From Echinarachnius parma (lineage: Eukaryota > Echinodermata > Echinoidea > Clypeasteroida > Echinarachniidae), in NCBI GenBank assembly GCA_037951105.1, contig JBAMJV010008904.1:89201-153200 (forward strand): a stretch of DNA of 64,000 nucleotides, given 5' to 3'. The position numbers and the translations under genes were made by a program. Shown piece by piece: positions 45,748-56,577 of this stretch. Positions within the stretch are counted from its first letter, which is position 1; each line of letters opens with the position of its first letter. The notes below the pieces were generated by a model, which was given only the letters and a program-made list of their open reading frames with translations, made no database searches and had not been told where the DNA came from.

Positions 45748-48169
45748 GGGCAATTCCATACCCAGCGTGAAATTCCCATTGACTATATTACCAATTGAAA
45801 TCAATTGGTAATTCAAGAGCTGCATATATGGAAATCGAAACAATTTGGCAAATTGAAATCAATGGGTACCAATTGAATTCAATGGGTACCCATTGAATTC
45901 AATTGGTACCAATTAGAATTTCAATGGGTACCCATTGGTTTCAATGGGTACCCATTGAATTCAATGGGTACCCATTAGAATTTCAATTGGTACCAATTAG
46001 AATTTCAACCCATTGGTTTCAATGGGTACCCATTAGAATTTCAATTGGTACCAATTAGAATTTCAATGGGTACCCATTGGCTTCAATGGGTACCCATTGG
46101 TTTCAATGGATACCCAATTGGTTTCAATGGATACCCATTGGTTTCAATGGGTACCCATTGAATTCAATGGGTACCCATTAGAATTTCAATTGGTATTTCG
46201 TCCTGGGTAGTCACGGACATTACAAATCAGATAATTTTCATGTCTTGCCAATGCCACTTCTAATTCATGCCTCTTGCTAATGTCTAGCTTTGATTTTGAT
46301 TACAAAGCAATAGCCAGGCTGAGTATGCAAACAAAGTTTCAGAACATTTATCCGATTCGTTTTTTGAGTAATTTGAGCAAAATGTGCTCCATCACGGACA
46401 TTAATTTTGAACATGTCCTTTTTGCATCCATAAACATCTTTGCAAAAGTCTGTGAGTTTTGAGACCTCACATAAGATATTTAGGTACTAAGTTATAGACA
46501 AGGCAATGATAAATTGAATTCAAGTTAGATTTTGTGAAACGGGCCAGACATATGTGATCTAGACAACAAAATGTTACGTCATGGACATTACACTTTTGTC
46601 CACTTTCTCTATACCCAGAAATAACCCTCAAAAACTGTTCTATTGTACATATAACTTTTTTTATGGAACATTTGATAAATCAAGCAGTTTTGAGAAAAAA
46701 ATTAATATTCCGAAATGTATATTATTATAAAAATAATAGCAATAATTTTTACCAAATTTATGTTCAAATGTTGAATATTTCAAGAAAATGCGTTGTTAAC
46801 CATATGTTTAACTATTTAAAACAATTTTTTTTTTTATGAGGTACATGTACAACGCTGTTTTGTGCAGAAAAAATTGAAAAATGGACATTCCACATGGAAA
46901 ATCATGCACTAAGAGTAACATTTTTGCAATTTTATCATACTTCATGAGCTTTAACCATCTTTTTCTTCTCCCAGTAAGTTCTAGTCATATCTGTATTGAT
47001 TACTGAGACATGCATGTTCAAATTGAGCAAGGAATTTATTAAAACTTGAACCAGGAAACTAGTAGTCCCTCTGTTTCTTCGGCTTATTTATTTTTTGATT
47101 AAATCAGACATACATGAGAAAACAATGCATGAACATTTTTAACTCTGCTTTTTTATACTCTTCACTGTGTATGTAATGTCCGTGACGCCATTTCTGGACA
47201 AACCATCAAATATTTTTGTCAATGCTCTTGATATACTATATGATATCACATTCTAGCTTTGAAAATGAATTTTGAACTAAATTGAATTAAAACTCATGCT
47301 TCTACAAAAACTTTTATGTCTCAAACGTCACGGACATTACACATCAATGTTGTAAGAATCAAGATGTTATCAAATGACAGTTTTCAAAAAGTAGAGAATT
47401 TTACACAAATTCCTTTTCTTTTTATAGTATTATAACAAAGCCTAAAATAGACATTAGAACTAGAATTTTTGTTCTGAAGTGATCCATATATTTTATTTTT
47501 GTTTTACAAACAATGCATGCAGATTTCATCATTTGTGACCTTACACCACAAAATGACCATTATGTCGCCATGGTAGTTTGTCTGTTATAAGCTGATATAG
47601 CCAAACAAAATTTAAAATATGAAATTCAGGATTTGGTATTTCCTGAATGAGGGTATCATAATCTACCTTTTGTGAAATTTTGAGCGTCAGAAATCATGTT
47701 TAAACATGATTTTTAATCAAATAAAAATGATCAGATTACAGTGCTTGAATAGACGCCGATCTTTGAAACGGCCCGTTTTCTCCCTAACTTTAAGACTGAT
47801 TCAGCCATGTTTCCAATCTTGGCTGCTCATTTTGAGAGGGTTCGCTTAGTCTAAATATGAAAAATTATATACCATTTTAAAGGTATTGACTTCTACTTTA
47901 TATTCATGTAAAAATTAGCACAATCATTTTCCCCAACTTATTGGTCGTTTTGTGGTGTAAGGTCACATTTTTAGGGGGTATAATGCATAACAATCTTTTC
48001 CAACTTCATGATCAGTGGTCAAGAATAAAATATTCTGCATTGAATTTCAAACTTTCTTCATTTAGTCATCAAAATAAGGTCCTTCCTCAAAGCTATCCAG
48101 TAGTTAACAAGGCTGTCACATGAATTTCATTTTTTACACCCTTGGGTAACATTTTTCGTGGAATTGCCC
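45748..48169. mobile_element. TIR element with TTAT duplication and palindrome array
   Basis: 2422 bp, inverted ends GGGCAATTCCA, flanked by TTAT at 45744-45747 and 48170-48173. The left part is a palindrome array; the rest has scattered GTCACGGACATTACA phrases (46209, 46391, 47327; inverse at 47170; degenerate at 46576) and an inverse pair TGTGACCTTACACCACAAAA / TTTTGTGGTGTAAGGTCACA (47534, 47949). No transposase. The superfamily is unknown. Confidence 0.75.
45861..46190. repeat. array of 13 GGTACC-centred palindromes
   Basis: GGTACC at 45865, 45885, 45905, 45927, 45947, 45967, 45989, 46025, 46047, 46069, 46089, 46150 and 46170. Most are the core of CAATGGGTACCCATTG or CAATTGGTACCAATTG. Two further units carry GGATACC. 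Confidence 0.95.
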
Positions 48170-48489
48170 TTATGCTTGAAATAAATTATTTTGTGAAGAC
48201 AATGCACATAATGCTTCAATGTGAATATGATTCTATGGAGGCAGATGGATTCATTTGTGTTAACAGACAATAATGGATAAAAGACACTATTATTACGTTA
48301 CCACAATTGGAGCGCATTCCTACAGAGAGCTTAATAATAGAAAAAATGTGTTGTCAAGCCAAAAAATGTATACAATATTACATTGTTAATTTTCTTTTAT
48401 TCATACAGTTTGAGGGTCATTTTTATTGTTTCATGGAAGATCTGAATGTTCACCCTATATCTTTGATCATTCATAAAAGAACTAGCTGT

Positions 48490-49350
48490 ACCCGCGGAAA
48501 TCCGCGGGTTTTTGTAAGAGAAAGACGATGATGACATACACCACTTTACTTTACTAAATATCCCACAGTCATCATTTAAATAGTAAGACAAAATAGACTC
48601 GGGCGACTCAATCCCGCCCCCACAACCCGTCGGGGCCCCGTCCAACGATACATCCGGCCAATGTATAACAAAATCATGATGATTTAGTATCCACGCAAAG
48701 TTATTCAGTTATCCCCCATATTTCATATGATCCATAATTTGTTCCGCTTGTATTAAAATAGATACAATACACTATGTATGTGTTCTTGCTAATAAAGTAG
48801 CTTCACCGCTCCACCCCTCCCCCTCCCCCCTCCCCCCCCCCCCCCCCCCGCGGCTCCAATTGCCTGTATGACAAATAACCCGTCGTGTCCCCTACACATA
48901 TATAAACTAAGTTCTCCCGCATATACCTTTGTTCATATTTTTGTGAAACCCGATGATACATGTATATTCCCTTGAAAGGAATAGTATAACCGTATATAGC
49001 CTACATGCATTTGCATACTACATGAGCAGATATTTCCCCCATCCATTCTACCCCCACCCCCGATAATTTGTTACGCTTGTATCAAATTAGATACAGTACA
49101 CTATGTTCGTGTTCTTGCTAGCTTCGCCGCTGCCCCCCCCCCCCCCCCCCTCCCCCGTGTCTTCAATTTCCTGCATGAAACATAACCCGTCGTGTCCCCT
49201 ACACAATTCATATCCAAACTAAGTTCTCCCGCGTTTCCTTTTTTATATTCTTGAGAAACCCGATGATAGCCGTTTATACATGCATTGCATAATAAATGAG
49301 CAGATACCTCCCCGTCCATTCTACCCCCACCACCCACCCCCACCCCGTCG
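48490..49350. repeat. two tandem units of about 300-330 bp with poly-C tracts
   Basis: Shared order in both units: AATTTGTT(C/A)CGCTTGTAT, TGTTCTTGCTA, a poly-C run (48823-48849; 49134-49150), AACCCGTCGTGTCCCCTACAC, CTAAGTTCTCCCGC, AAACCCGATGATA. A GC-rich hairpin ACCCGCGGAAATCCGCGGGT begins the region at 48491. Confidence 0.75.
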
Positions 49351-49439
49351 GCGTCTCTTCTGGTACTGCATGCTAGCTTCGTGGCTTACTTAATACATCT
49401 TACCACAAACTGGCGCAATTATAGTATCGTGTACGGTAG

Positions 49440-50010
49440 GGCGAATAGAGACGATGGTCAGCAGGTCAGTGAGCTATGCAAATAAACTACGGTTCGGTGT
49501 GGTGATTAGATGACTCCACGACGTGTATACACGGCTGTACAGCCATTGCGCATTGTATAACCGCAGCTAAATTGAAGTTGTCGCATTTTGTCGTCGATGC
49601 ACTTACAAACACAATGCCAATCGGCAATAGCGATCATTACCATACCATCCGCGTAATATAAATATTGATATTTATCAAAACCTGGGTAGATTTGCAACGT
49701 ATTATATCTAAAATGGTTTCTCAATATATTATTTGTTTTATCTACTCCAATTTATATTCTTACAAATAATTTTACGGCGATAAATCGTTAGTCAGTGCTC
49801 GGCGCCTTAACTTTAGGCATTGCTGAATTTCCCTTTTCTTCGATCTGGAGGAGGATGACCACGGGGCGGGAGCGACTCGGGAATACCTTATTGTCCTCCG
49901 CAAAACGTATATCCTTCGATCCCGACGGTCGGGGAGTCGCCGAATTCTCGGGGTGAGGATATCTCGAGTGGGAGACATTTGGGGGGTTGAAGCTTACCGT
50001 ATTAATATAA
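49440..50010 (-). repeat. dispersed repeat R1, copy C
   Basis: The most complete copy next to B; it ends TATTAATATAATAGATA. See copy A. Confidence 0.8.
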
Positions 50011-50249
50011 TAGATATTCTCTGAATATGTTCTGCATTACCAGGCAGTCTGTACTTGATAGAAAATTTGGTGAGTGTGGTGATAGGATTACCACTACCAT
50101 TATAAATGTATGTACTCGTTTACCATGGAAATTCAAATGTAAAATGTCAGACACAATATCAGACAATCTGTGAGGAGGTCATTACATGCATAGAATTACA
50201 CATCATATCCTATAATCCTAAATAAGTCTTCCTCTCAGCACATTTTATA

Positions 50250-51610
50250 TTTATTTTATCATTTAAATTTGATTTTGTTTAATCTTAATTGTGTACCTAC
50301 CCAAGCGGGACATGATAAATTTTTTTAATTTAAAGGGCAATACAACTCAAGAAAAGAGTTAATACTACTTAATACATCGTAATATTCCTGTTTATTATAT
50401 GTAACATTACTCCGACTCAGATTTCTGCTTTGGAAGAAAAATGTGAAAACTCTATAGACTTACCACTATTTTACGCGAACACTGGAGGCCGCCATTATTA
50501 GGTTTCGGCGGACATATCATGCACTAATGCGCTTCAATAGCTCTTATTCAACCATTGTCTGAATACTTGTAGTAAATGGGCATCTACAAGTATTCAGACA
50601 ATGGTTGAATAAGAGCTATTGAAGCGCATTAGTGCATGATGTCCGCCGAAACCTAATAATGGCTGCCTCCAGTGTTCGCGTAAAATAGTGGTAAAGCCTA
50701 TAGAGTTTTCACATTTTTCTTCCAAAGCAGAAATCTGAGTCTGAGTAATATTACATATAATAAACAGGAATATTACGATGTATAAAGTAGTATTAACTCT
50801 TTTCTTGAGTTGCATTGCCCTTTAACAGAATAATACACATTCAGCAAGATAAGTGACATTCACTTTTCATTTCCTGAAATAATACCATCATTTTCATGCA
50901 GTTGAACATCCCCATTTTGCCTTTATTAAAATTATGTTCACTCAACCATGCAATATCGATCACAATATCAGAATAGGTTTTTAGAAAGTTGATAACGCAT
51001 ATGATGATACACGTACAGTGCTTAAATCGACAAATTGTTAGTAAATAAGCATAGGCATTTATGCCATAACAGTAAATGTTAGCATTTCTTGCTTCATCTT
51101 TAAAGTGTGCTCACTCAACCATGACACGACGACTACCTCTGTTCACACAACCTGTTATGATACATGCTGGTAACAATATCTGATGTCAATTTATTCAATA
51201 AACTGAATGGATTTTTTCAATTTCAGGGGGGTTGAACATAGCAATTTTCCCCCTAAAATTGTGCTCAGCCAACCGTGAAAAAACATAAAAAGTGTTAGGA
51301 TAGGTGTGAGGGGGTCAAACGATGGATGCTAAAACAACAACAGCACTTATAAAGAGAAGCATAATTCGCCAAAATCTTGTTTCACAGGCCCCAAAAATGA
51401 CTCATGTGACTTTTGAAAAGTGACAATTTTGCCTTTAATGTGTGCACACTCATGCATGACTCGATGGACCAATTTCATTTTAACACAGAAGTTAGTCAAT
51501 AAGTGTAGGAACAATCCTGCCAAGTTATTTTGCCCAAAACCTTTTCGTTAAAAAGTTTAATTCACAATTTTGATTAGGGGACTTATTTTTTGGCTGGGTT
51601 TAGTATGAGG
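50250..51610. repeat. large inverted repeat R4, right arm (with MITE inside)
   Basis: Inverse of 41998-42790. It is interrupted at 50334-50821 by a palindromic MITE whose TTAA site is empty in the left arm. Confidence 0.8.
50334..50821. mobile_element. near-perfect palindromic MITE, TTAA-flanked
   Basis: Arms of about 240 bp (50334-50572 and 50584-50821) with an 11-nt loop TAAATGGGCAT. TTAA at 50330-50333 and 50822-50825. The ends are AGGGCAAT/ATTGCCCT. The minus-strand ORF here is only a by-product of the palindrome. Confidence 0.92.
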
Positions 51611-51941
51611 ATAATGATGATAATTATGTTGATAATCATAAATTTACAGTGATAGTGAAAACGATGGTGCCTAATACCCTGTAAAATAGCATATGTTCCA
51701 TCTTTGTATGAAAACATCAATCTCTCATGTGCCCTTCCTTGCACCAATTTCATGAACAGTTAACATTGTTTTTCATTGTATTTTACATTGTTCCATCTTA
51801 CCCCCGCCCTTTTTATGCCTCAATTTTGTTATCAACTAAGGCAGGCCAATTGGCTCCATTTATAATGAGAACCTATAATGATTTGTTTGTGTATGTTCGT
51901 ATTCAATTTAGACTATGTACATTTTCACTGTCTCTATTTAG

Positions 51942-52089
51942 GTCTTCTCTGGCAATTCTGATCAAGTTACCGTGGTATGGAACGCCTTTCCCACCCCGCT
52001 AGTGTGCCGCTTTGTGCGTGTGCACCCTGTTACCTGGTACTCCTTCATCAGCATGAGAATGGAGCTTTACGGACATGGCCCCCTGGAAG
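51942..52089 (+). CDS. F5/8 type C (discoidin) domain, exon 3 of 3
   Basis: 148 bp, phase 0-1, acceptor GTCTCTATTTAG, donor GTAATG. VFSGNSD, FPTPLVCRFVRVHP, WYSFISMRMELYGH: the C-terminal third with the RFVRVHP and MRMELYG motifs. The final Cys of the family (ELYGC) is His. The three exons sum to 474 bp (158 codons), the normal domain size. A 10.1-kb intron separates it from exon 2. Confidence 0.95.
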
Positions 52090-52189
52090 GTAATGAATAC
52101 ATTTATTTGTAATCATTTGGTATGCAAAACAGGATATTTAGCCATTACATTTAAAGTATAAACTGTAACCCATCTTTGAACAACCAATA

Positions 52190-52694
52190 CAGGGTGGCCC
52201 AAAAAGAACGGAACGGGGCACTTCCCAAAATATAGTACCAAACTATTTATGTCTTTTCCAATGAAAAACGATACCAAGAACAGTTTTTTTCGGTCGTGTA
52301 GTTTTTGTTTTAGGACGTTGTAAGTGAGACCATGTCAGGTGCCAAATTTTGTCAATTTTTACCTTTAGTCAGGGCCAGTAAAACCGCACTCACTGCCCGT
52401 AATACCATGCCCATTATCTCGGCACACGGCTGAGTGCACACTGTCAATGGCGCGCTGTGTTATACGCTATGAAAGGCGGTGCGTGTGGTTTTACTGGCCC
52501 TGACTAGGTAAAAATTTACAAAAAACGGAACCTGACATCATGTCACTCACAGCGCCCTAGAACAAAAACTACTCAACCAAAATGGCTGTTCTTGGTATCG
52601 TTTTTCATTGGAAAGGACACCCTATCCGTTGGACATAATAATTGTGTTGCTGTATTTTGGGAAAGGCCCTGTTCCATTTTTTTGGGCCACCCTG
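52190..52694. mobile_element. Tc1/mariner-type MITE with nested inverted repeat
   Basis: 505 bp, ends CAGGGTGGCCCAAAAAGAAC and inverse, flanked by TA. A second inverted pair (GTCAGGGCCAGTAAAACCGC at 52371 and its inverse ending near 52505) lies inside, probably a nested insertion. Confidence 0.85.
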
Positions 52695-52818
52695 TATAGT
52701 GAGACATTCCGTCAGTGGTATTAAGAAATGTGTATAACCTGTTATAGACTGCCTGAAAACAAAATTTGAAGGCATTTGAGATAAAAGAATTGAAACACTG
52801 CATGTGTGCGAGTGTTAA

Positions 52819-53362
52819 AGTGATCCAGGTAAAGTGTCTAACTCCATGAAAAATACTTGGAGCTTCCTCGTTTCTCTTCTGCCGTGTTGTTTAGATTATG
52901 GTAAGAGAAGAATAAAATAGGGTTCGATTTTTTAAAATGTCCCTTTAGTATGAAGATAATTATCATTGAAAATCATTATTTCAAAAGCGTTAGCTAAAGC
53001 TTTTGATAAAAAGTACAATTGTCGTAGCTGAACACGTCCGCTCGCGTGGGAAATCTTCCCGACCCACTGAACTTTGAGCCGAGTGCGCGCAAATTCCATG
53101 AATTCCTTACCGTCTGTATATACACGGGTGCGGATATCGTCAAGATCAAACGGATGAGTATTACTGCGACAAATCCACGGCAGGCCATCAGTATTCGGTG
53201 ATAAAATATGAACACAATATTCGTTTTTTTCACTAGGTAAACAGTGCTCGTTTTCTTTCAAACTTTCACAAATCTTTCAATTGTATTTTACAAAGATATT
53301 GATATAGGATTGAAGTCTCAAATGTAATTTTGTGCAATATCTGACACTTTATTTGGATCACT
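52819..53362. mobile_element. TTAA-flanked MITE, family M3, copy 2
   Basis: Inverse copy of 674-1219. Ends AGTGATCCAGGTAAAGTGTC-type, with TTAA at 52815-52818 and 53363-53366. Confidence 0.8.
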
Positions 53363-53584
53363 TTAATGTGAATTAGTTTGTTAAGAACATAATGTATGTA
53401 TTTGGTTTGATAGATAGCTAATCGTGACACCTTTACCTTCATAATTAGAACTTAAGATGTGATTTTCTGATATGTTATGCAATGTTGGCGTTGATTAGTA
53501 AAAACAGTGCATCTGATGACAGTTTGTATTTATTACATTTAGTTTTGCGAAATACATGTATACGTGTCAAAGTCAACAAACTAT

Positions 53585-54390
53585 ATAATGCCGGAGGCAT
53601 TATGTTTTCGGGTTGTCCGTCCGTCCGTACGTCCCGTTCTCAAGAACCGATTGACGGATTCTGACCAAACTTAGTACATGTATGTATCTTGGGGAGCCAA
53701 TGAACTGAGTAGATTTTAGGGTCATGAGGTCAAAGGTCACAGAGCTCATTATATATGCAAAAATAGATCGTGATTGCATTATCTCAAGAACCGATTAACG
53801 GATTCTGTCCAAACTTGGTACATGTATGTATCTTGTCAACTGATTAGATTTTGGGGTCATGAGGTCAAAGGTTAAAGGTCACAGAGCTCATTATAGATGC
53901 AAAAATAGCTTGTGATCGCATTATCTCAAGAACCGATTGACGGATTCTAACCAAACTTGGTACATGTATATATCTTGAGAAGACAATGAACTGAGAAGAT
54001 TTTGGGGTCATGAGGTCAAAGGTCACAGAGCTCATTATATATATGCAAAAATAGCTCATGATCGCATTAACTCAAGAACCGATTGACGGATTCTGACCAA
54101 ACTTGGTACATATATGTATCTTGGGGAGCCGATGAACTGATTAGATTTTGGGGTCATGAGGTCAAAGGTCAAGGTCACATGACTCGCGTGAAAAAATCTC
54201 AAGAACCAGTTGACAATAACCTTCAAACTTTGTACATGTAATTTGAATCTTGGGGAGCTAATAAACTAATAAAATATTGGGTTCATGAGGACAAATTGGT
54301 CAAGGTCATTTCAAGATCTGATAATTAACTCAGTGTATGTTAATTTGGGCTTGATATATATAAATTGCGCAATGGCGGAGGCATCATTTT
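53585..54390 (+). repeat. R3 repeat copy 2 (CCGT tract plus about 170-bp units)
   Basis: Same order as 33765-34850 with about four units. It ends GCGGAGGCATCATTTTCG, mirroring the GCCGGAGGCATTATG start. Confidence 0.85.
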
Positions 54391-54572
54391 CGACTGTGCG
54401 CAGTTGAAGATCCATCTATTTTTTTAAGCAGGCTTCTCTGGTATAACATGTTTTATTTTACCATAGGTATACCCCTCATACTTGCACAAACCCGTCATAG
54501 ACACACTTTTCACATTACTGGGAAAATGTAAAAACAAACAAGGAAAACAAGATAGGCTATTTTATATTCCAG

Positions 54573-54674
54573 ATTTCATTGAAAGTGATCACGGATACTG
54601 TACGGATGCCCAAGGGAATTTCTCCTGTTTCTGTGATCCTGGATGGGAAGGTGCCGTCTGCAACGTCAGTACAG
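54573..54674 (+). CDS. EGF domain exon 5, lacking the first two cysteines
   Basis: 102 bp, phase 1-1, acceptor TTTATATTCCAG, donor GTGAGC. DFIESDHGYC, GNFSCFC, GWEGAVC. Compared with the 37634 exon it is five codons shorter, and the segment holding Cys 1 and Cys 2 is missing. The splice sites remain good. It may be expressed with two unpaired cysteines, or be decaying. Confidence 0.8.
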
Positions 54675-55087
54675 GTGAGCAGTCATTTCTCAATTGCATC
54701 GTCAAAGGGATAGTTGAGTTTTGGTAAAGAGAGTACAGTTTTGGTCAAACTGAATAGGAACCAAAACCTATGTTTGTTTTACGTCCCGGAAATTCATACA
54801 ATTTTAGTCTATCGTCTATTGAACAGTTATGGTATTTTGTATAGCATTAATTTGATATGGTAATGTGTCTCCAAACACAAATTTATTGCGTCAATCAATC
54901 AGACTTTTGGTCAATTATCGTTTTGTGAATTGCAATATCAAAATTAATTCCTTTGTTATCAGTTTATTGTTTCAGAAACAATTATTATTGAAGTCATTGA
55001 TTTTGAAATGAATCGTATAAGCTACAATAGGAAAATACATATGAACCAGAGCAACCAGACTATACATGACGAATTTGAACGACTTAA

Positions 55088-55636
55088 AGGGGTAGTTTAG
55101 TTTTGGTAGAGAGGGCGCTGCTCATCACAATTTTTTTGTGAGGTAATGAAAAAACTGAGTGTCGAATTTGAGAGAACATGCAATTTTGATGGCAGAATAA
55201 ACTTTATTTGGTCAAAATCGACCCAGAAACGGCTGAAATATCAATAAATATATCTGATCCTATAATTATTTGGGACCCAAATAATTAGATGGTTTTTTTC
55301 AAAAGATTAAAAAAATGCTTGCACTTTTTCAAAAATTTTCAAAAGCATTTTAAAAATAGTTGTTGATGATCTCTCTATGATCTCTCTATTTAATCATTGT
55401 TTCAATAAAACATCACATGCATAATTTTGTATGAAAAATGGTTGAAACCAATGCCTTTTTAGAAAGCGCCCTCTTGTGTTTTAATGGCTCTTTTTTTAAT
55501 GATAACGGGCTTTTTACTTAGTGGTTTGTAATTTTGTATACCTTTCGAGCATGGTGGAGTTATAACTATTAGTTTATAATGTTACTGTCCAGGTTTGGTT
55601 ACTAAAGTTCAACCTTACCAAAACTATACTACCCCT
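55088..55636. mobile_element. TTAA MITE, family M2, complete copy
   Basis: Ends AGGGGTAGTTTAGTTTTGGT and inverse, TTAA at 55084-55087 and 55637-55640. It is the best-preserved M2 copy in the window. Confidence 0.85.
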
Positions 55637-56577
55637 TTAAGTCTTGAAATCGAATGACCAATGACGAATTTGAACTTCACATTGTGCGTTTTATAACCAG
55701 GCGGGACGAATTCCATTGCAAATTGACGAATTAGAATGAGCCAATTTTGAATTTGAATGACCATTGATCAATTAGAATGGTAAATGACTAAATCAAATGT
55801 AGAAATTGCAGTTTCCTGACTTCTCGGGACGAAATTGAATGAATTTGATTGACAAAAATGTGTGAAAATGGATGGGAAAACCTATATTGTGAAATGAATT
55901 TTCTATTTCAAATAAATTCATGGAGTAATGTTGTTTATATTGGTGAAATAAACATTTTTTTCCCTTACAACTTGCCGCGGTGTGCATGCAGGTTCATATT
56001 TGGTCGGATTTGTTGATTATTTTCATTGTTGCATGCAGGGTTGGCGCGATTTAAATCTCCTCGATCAAAAAAAAATCACTGATTTAAATCCCTTCTATAG
56101 ACTTGTGTGTTGTAGAAAATAGTTTTTGTTGTTTTGTTTTTAATGTATTATGTTAGAAATATAAAAACAATGATAAATTGTATAAATATATTTGCCCACC
56201 AGTTATGCTTAAAATACTACAGAATCATTAAAGCAGGGCCCAATAATTGACACTAGCAATTGCCCACTTGCCCAGGGCTAGTAATATTTAATATTAGTAA
56301 AAGTACATAAATGGTCTAATTTGGTTGCCCGGTTGCCGATAGGGGAGCTAAAGTGAAAGCTAAAATACGTGTGCAAAACTGTAATTCCTGTAAATGTTTA
56401 AAGAAGTAACAGGGCAAGTACAATTTCTGTTTGGGCAAGTAAATAATACTTGATTTTGCTTCCACGAGTAGGGCAGTAGAAAAAAGGTTACTGTGGAGGT
56501 TTTTTATAAAAAAATCATAAAAATCGCTCTTAGGTTTTAAAAAGTTATACAAATCATTAAAATCTTTTTAAAAAAAG

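Larger units (their letters stand above)
26000..54674 (+). other. gene model: SRCR/EGF/discoidin ectodomain gene, partial
   Basis: Ten domain exons of clear quality plus one decayed SRCR exon lie in order on the plus strand with GT..AG borders: SRCR, EGF, SRCR, (decayed SRCR), EGF, EGF, EGF, discoidin in three exons (phases 1-0, 0-0, 0-1), shortened EGF. All intact units are phase 1-1, so any combination splices in frame, as expected of shuffled extracellular modules. The product should be secreted or the ectodomain of a membrane protein. No signal peptide, first exon, transmembrane exon or poly-A site was recognised. It could also be two adjacent genes. Confidence 0.75.

Noticed and set aside
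45861..46190. CRISPR-like array
   Set aside because: There are no unique spacers of constant length. The units are contiguous palindromes in eukaryotic DNA.
50594..50815. Minus-strand ORF of 73 codons
   Set aside because: Lies wholly in one arm of a palindromic MITE.
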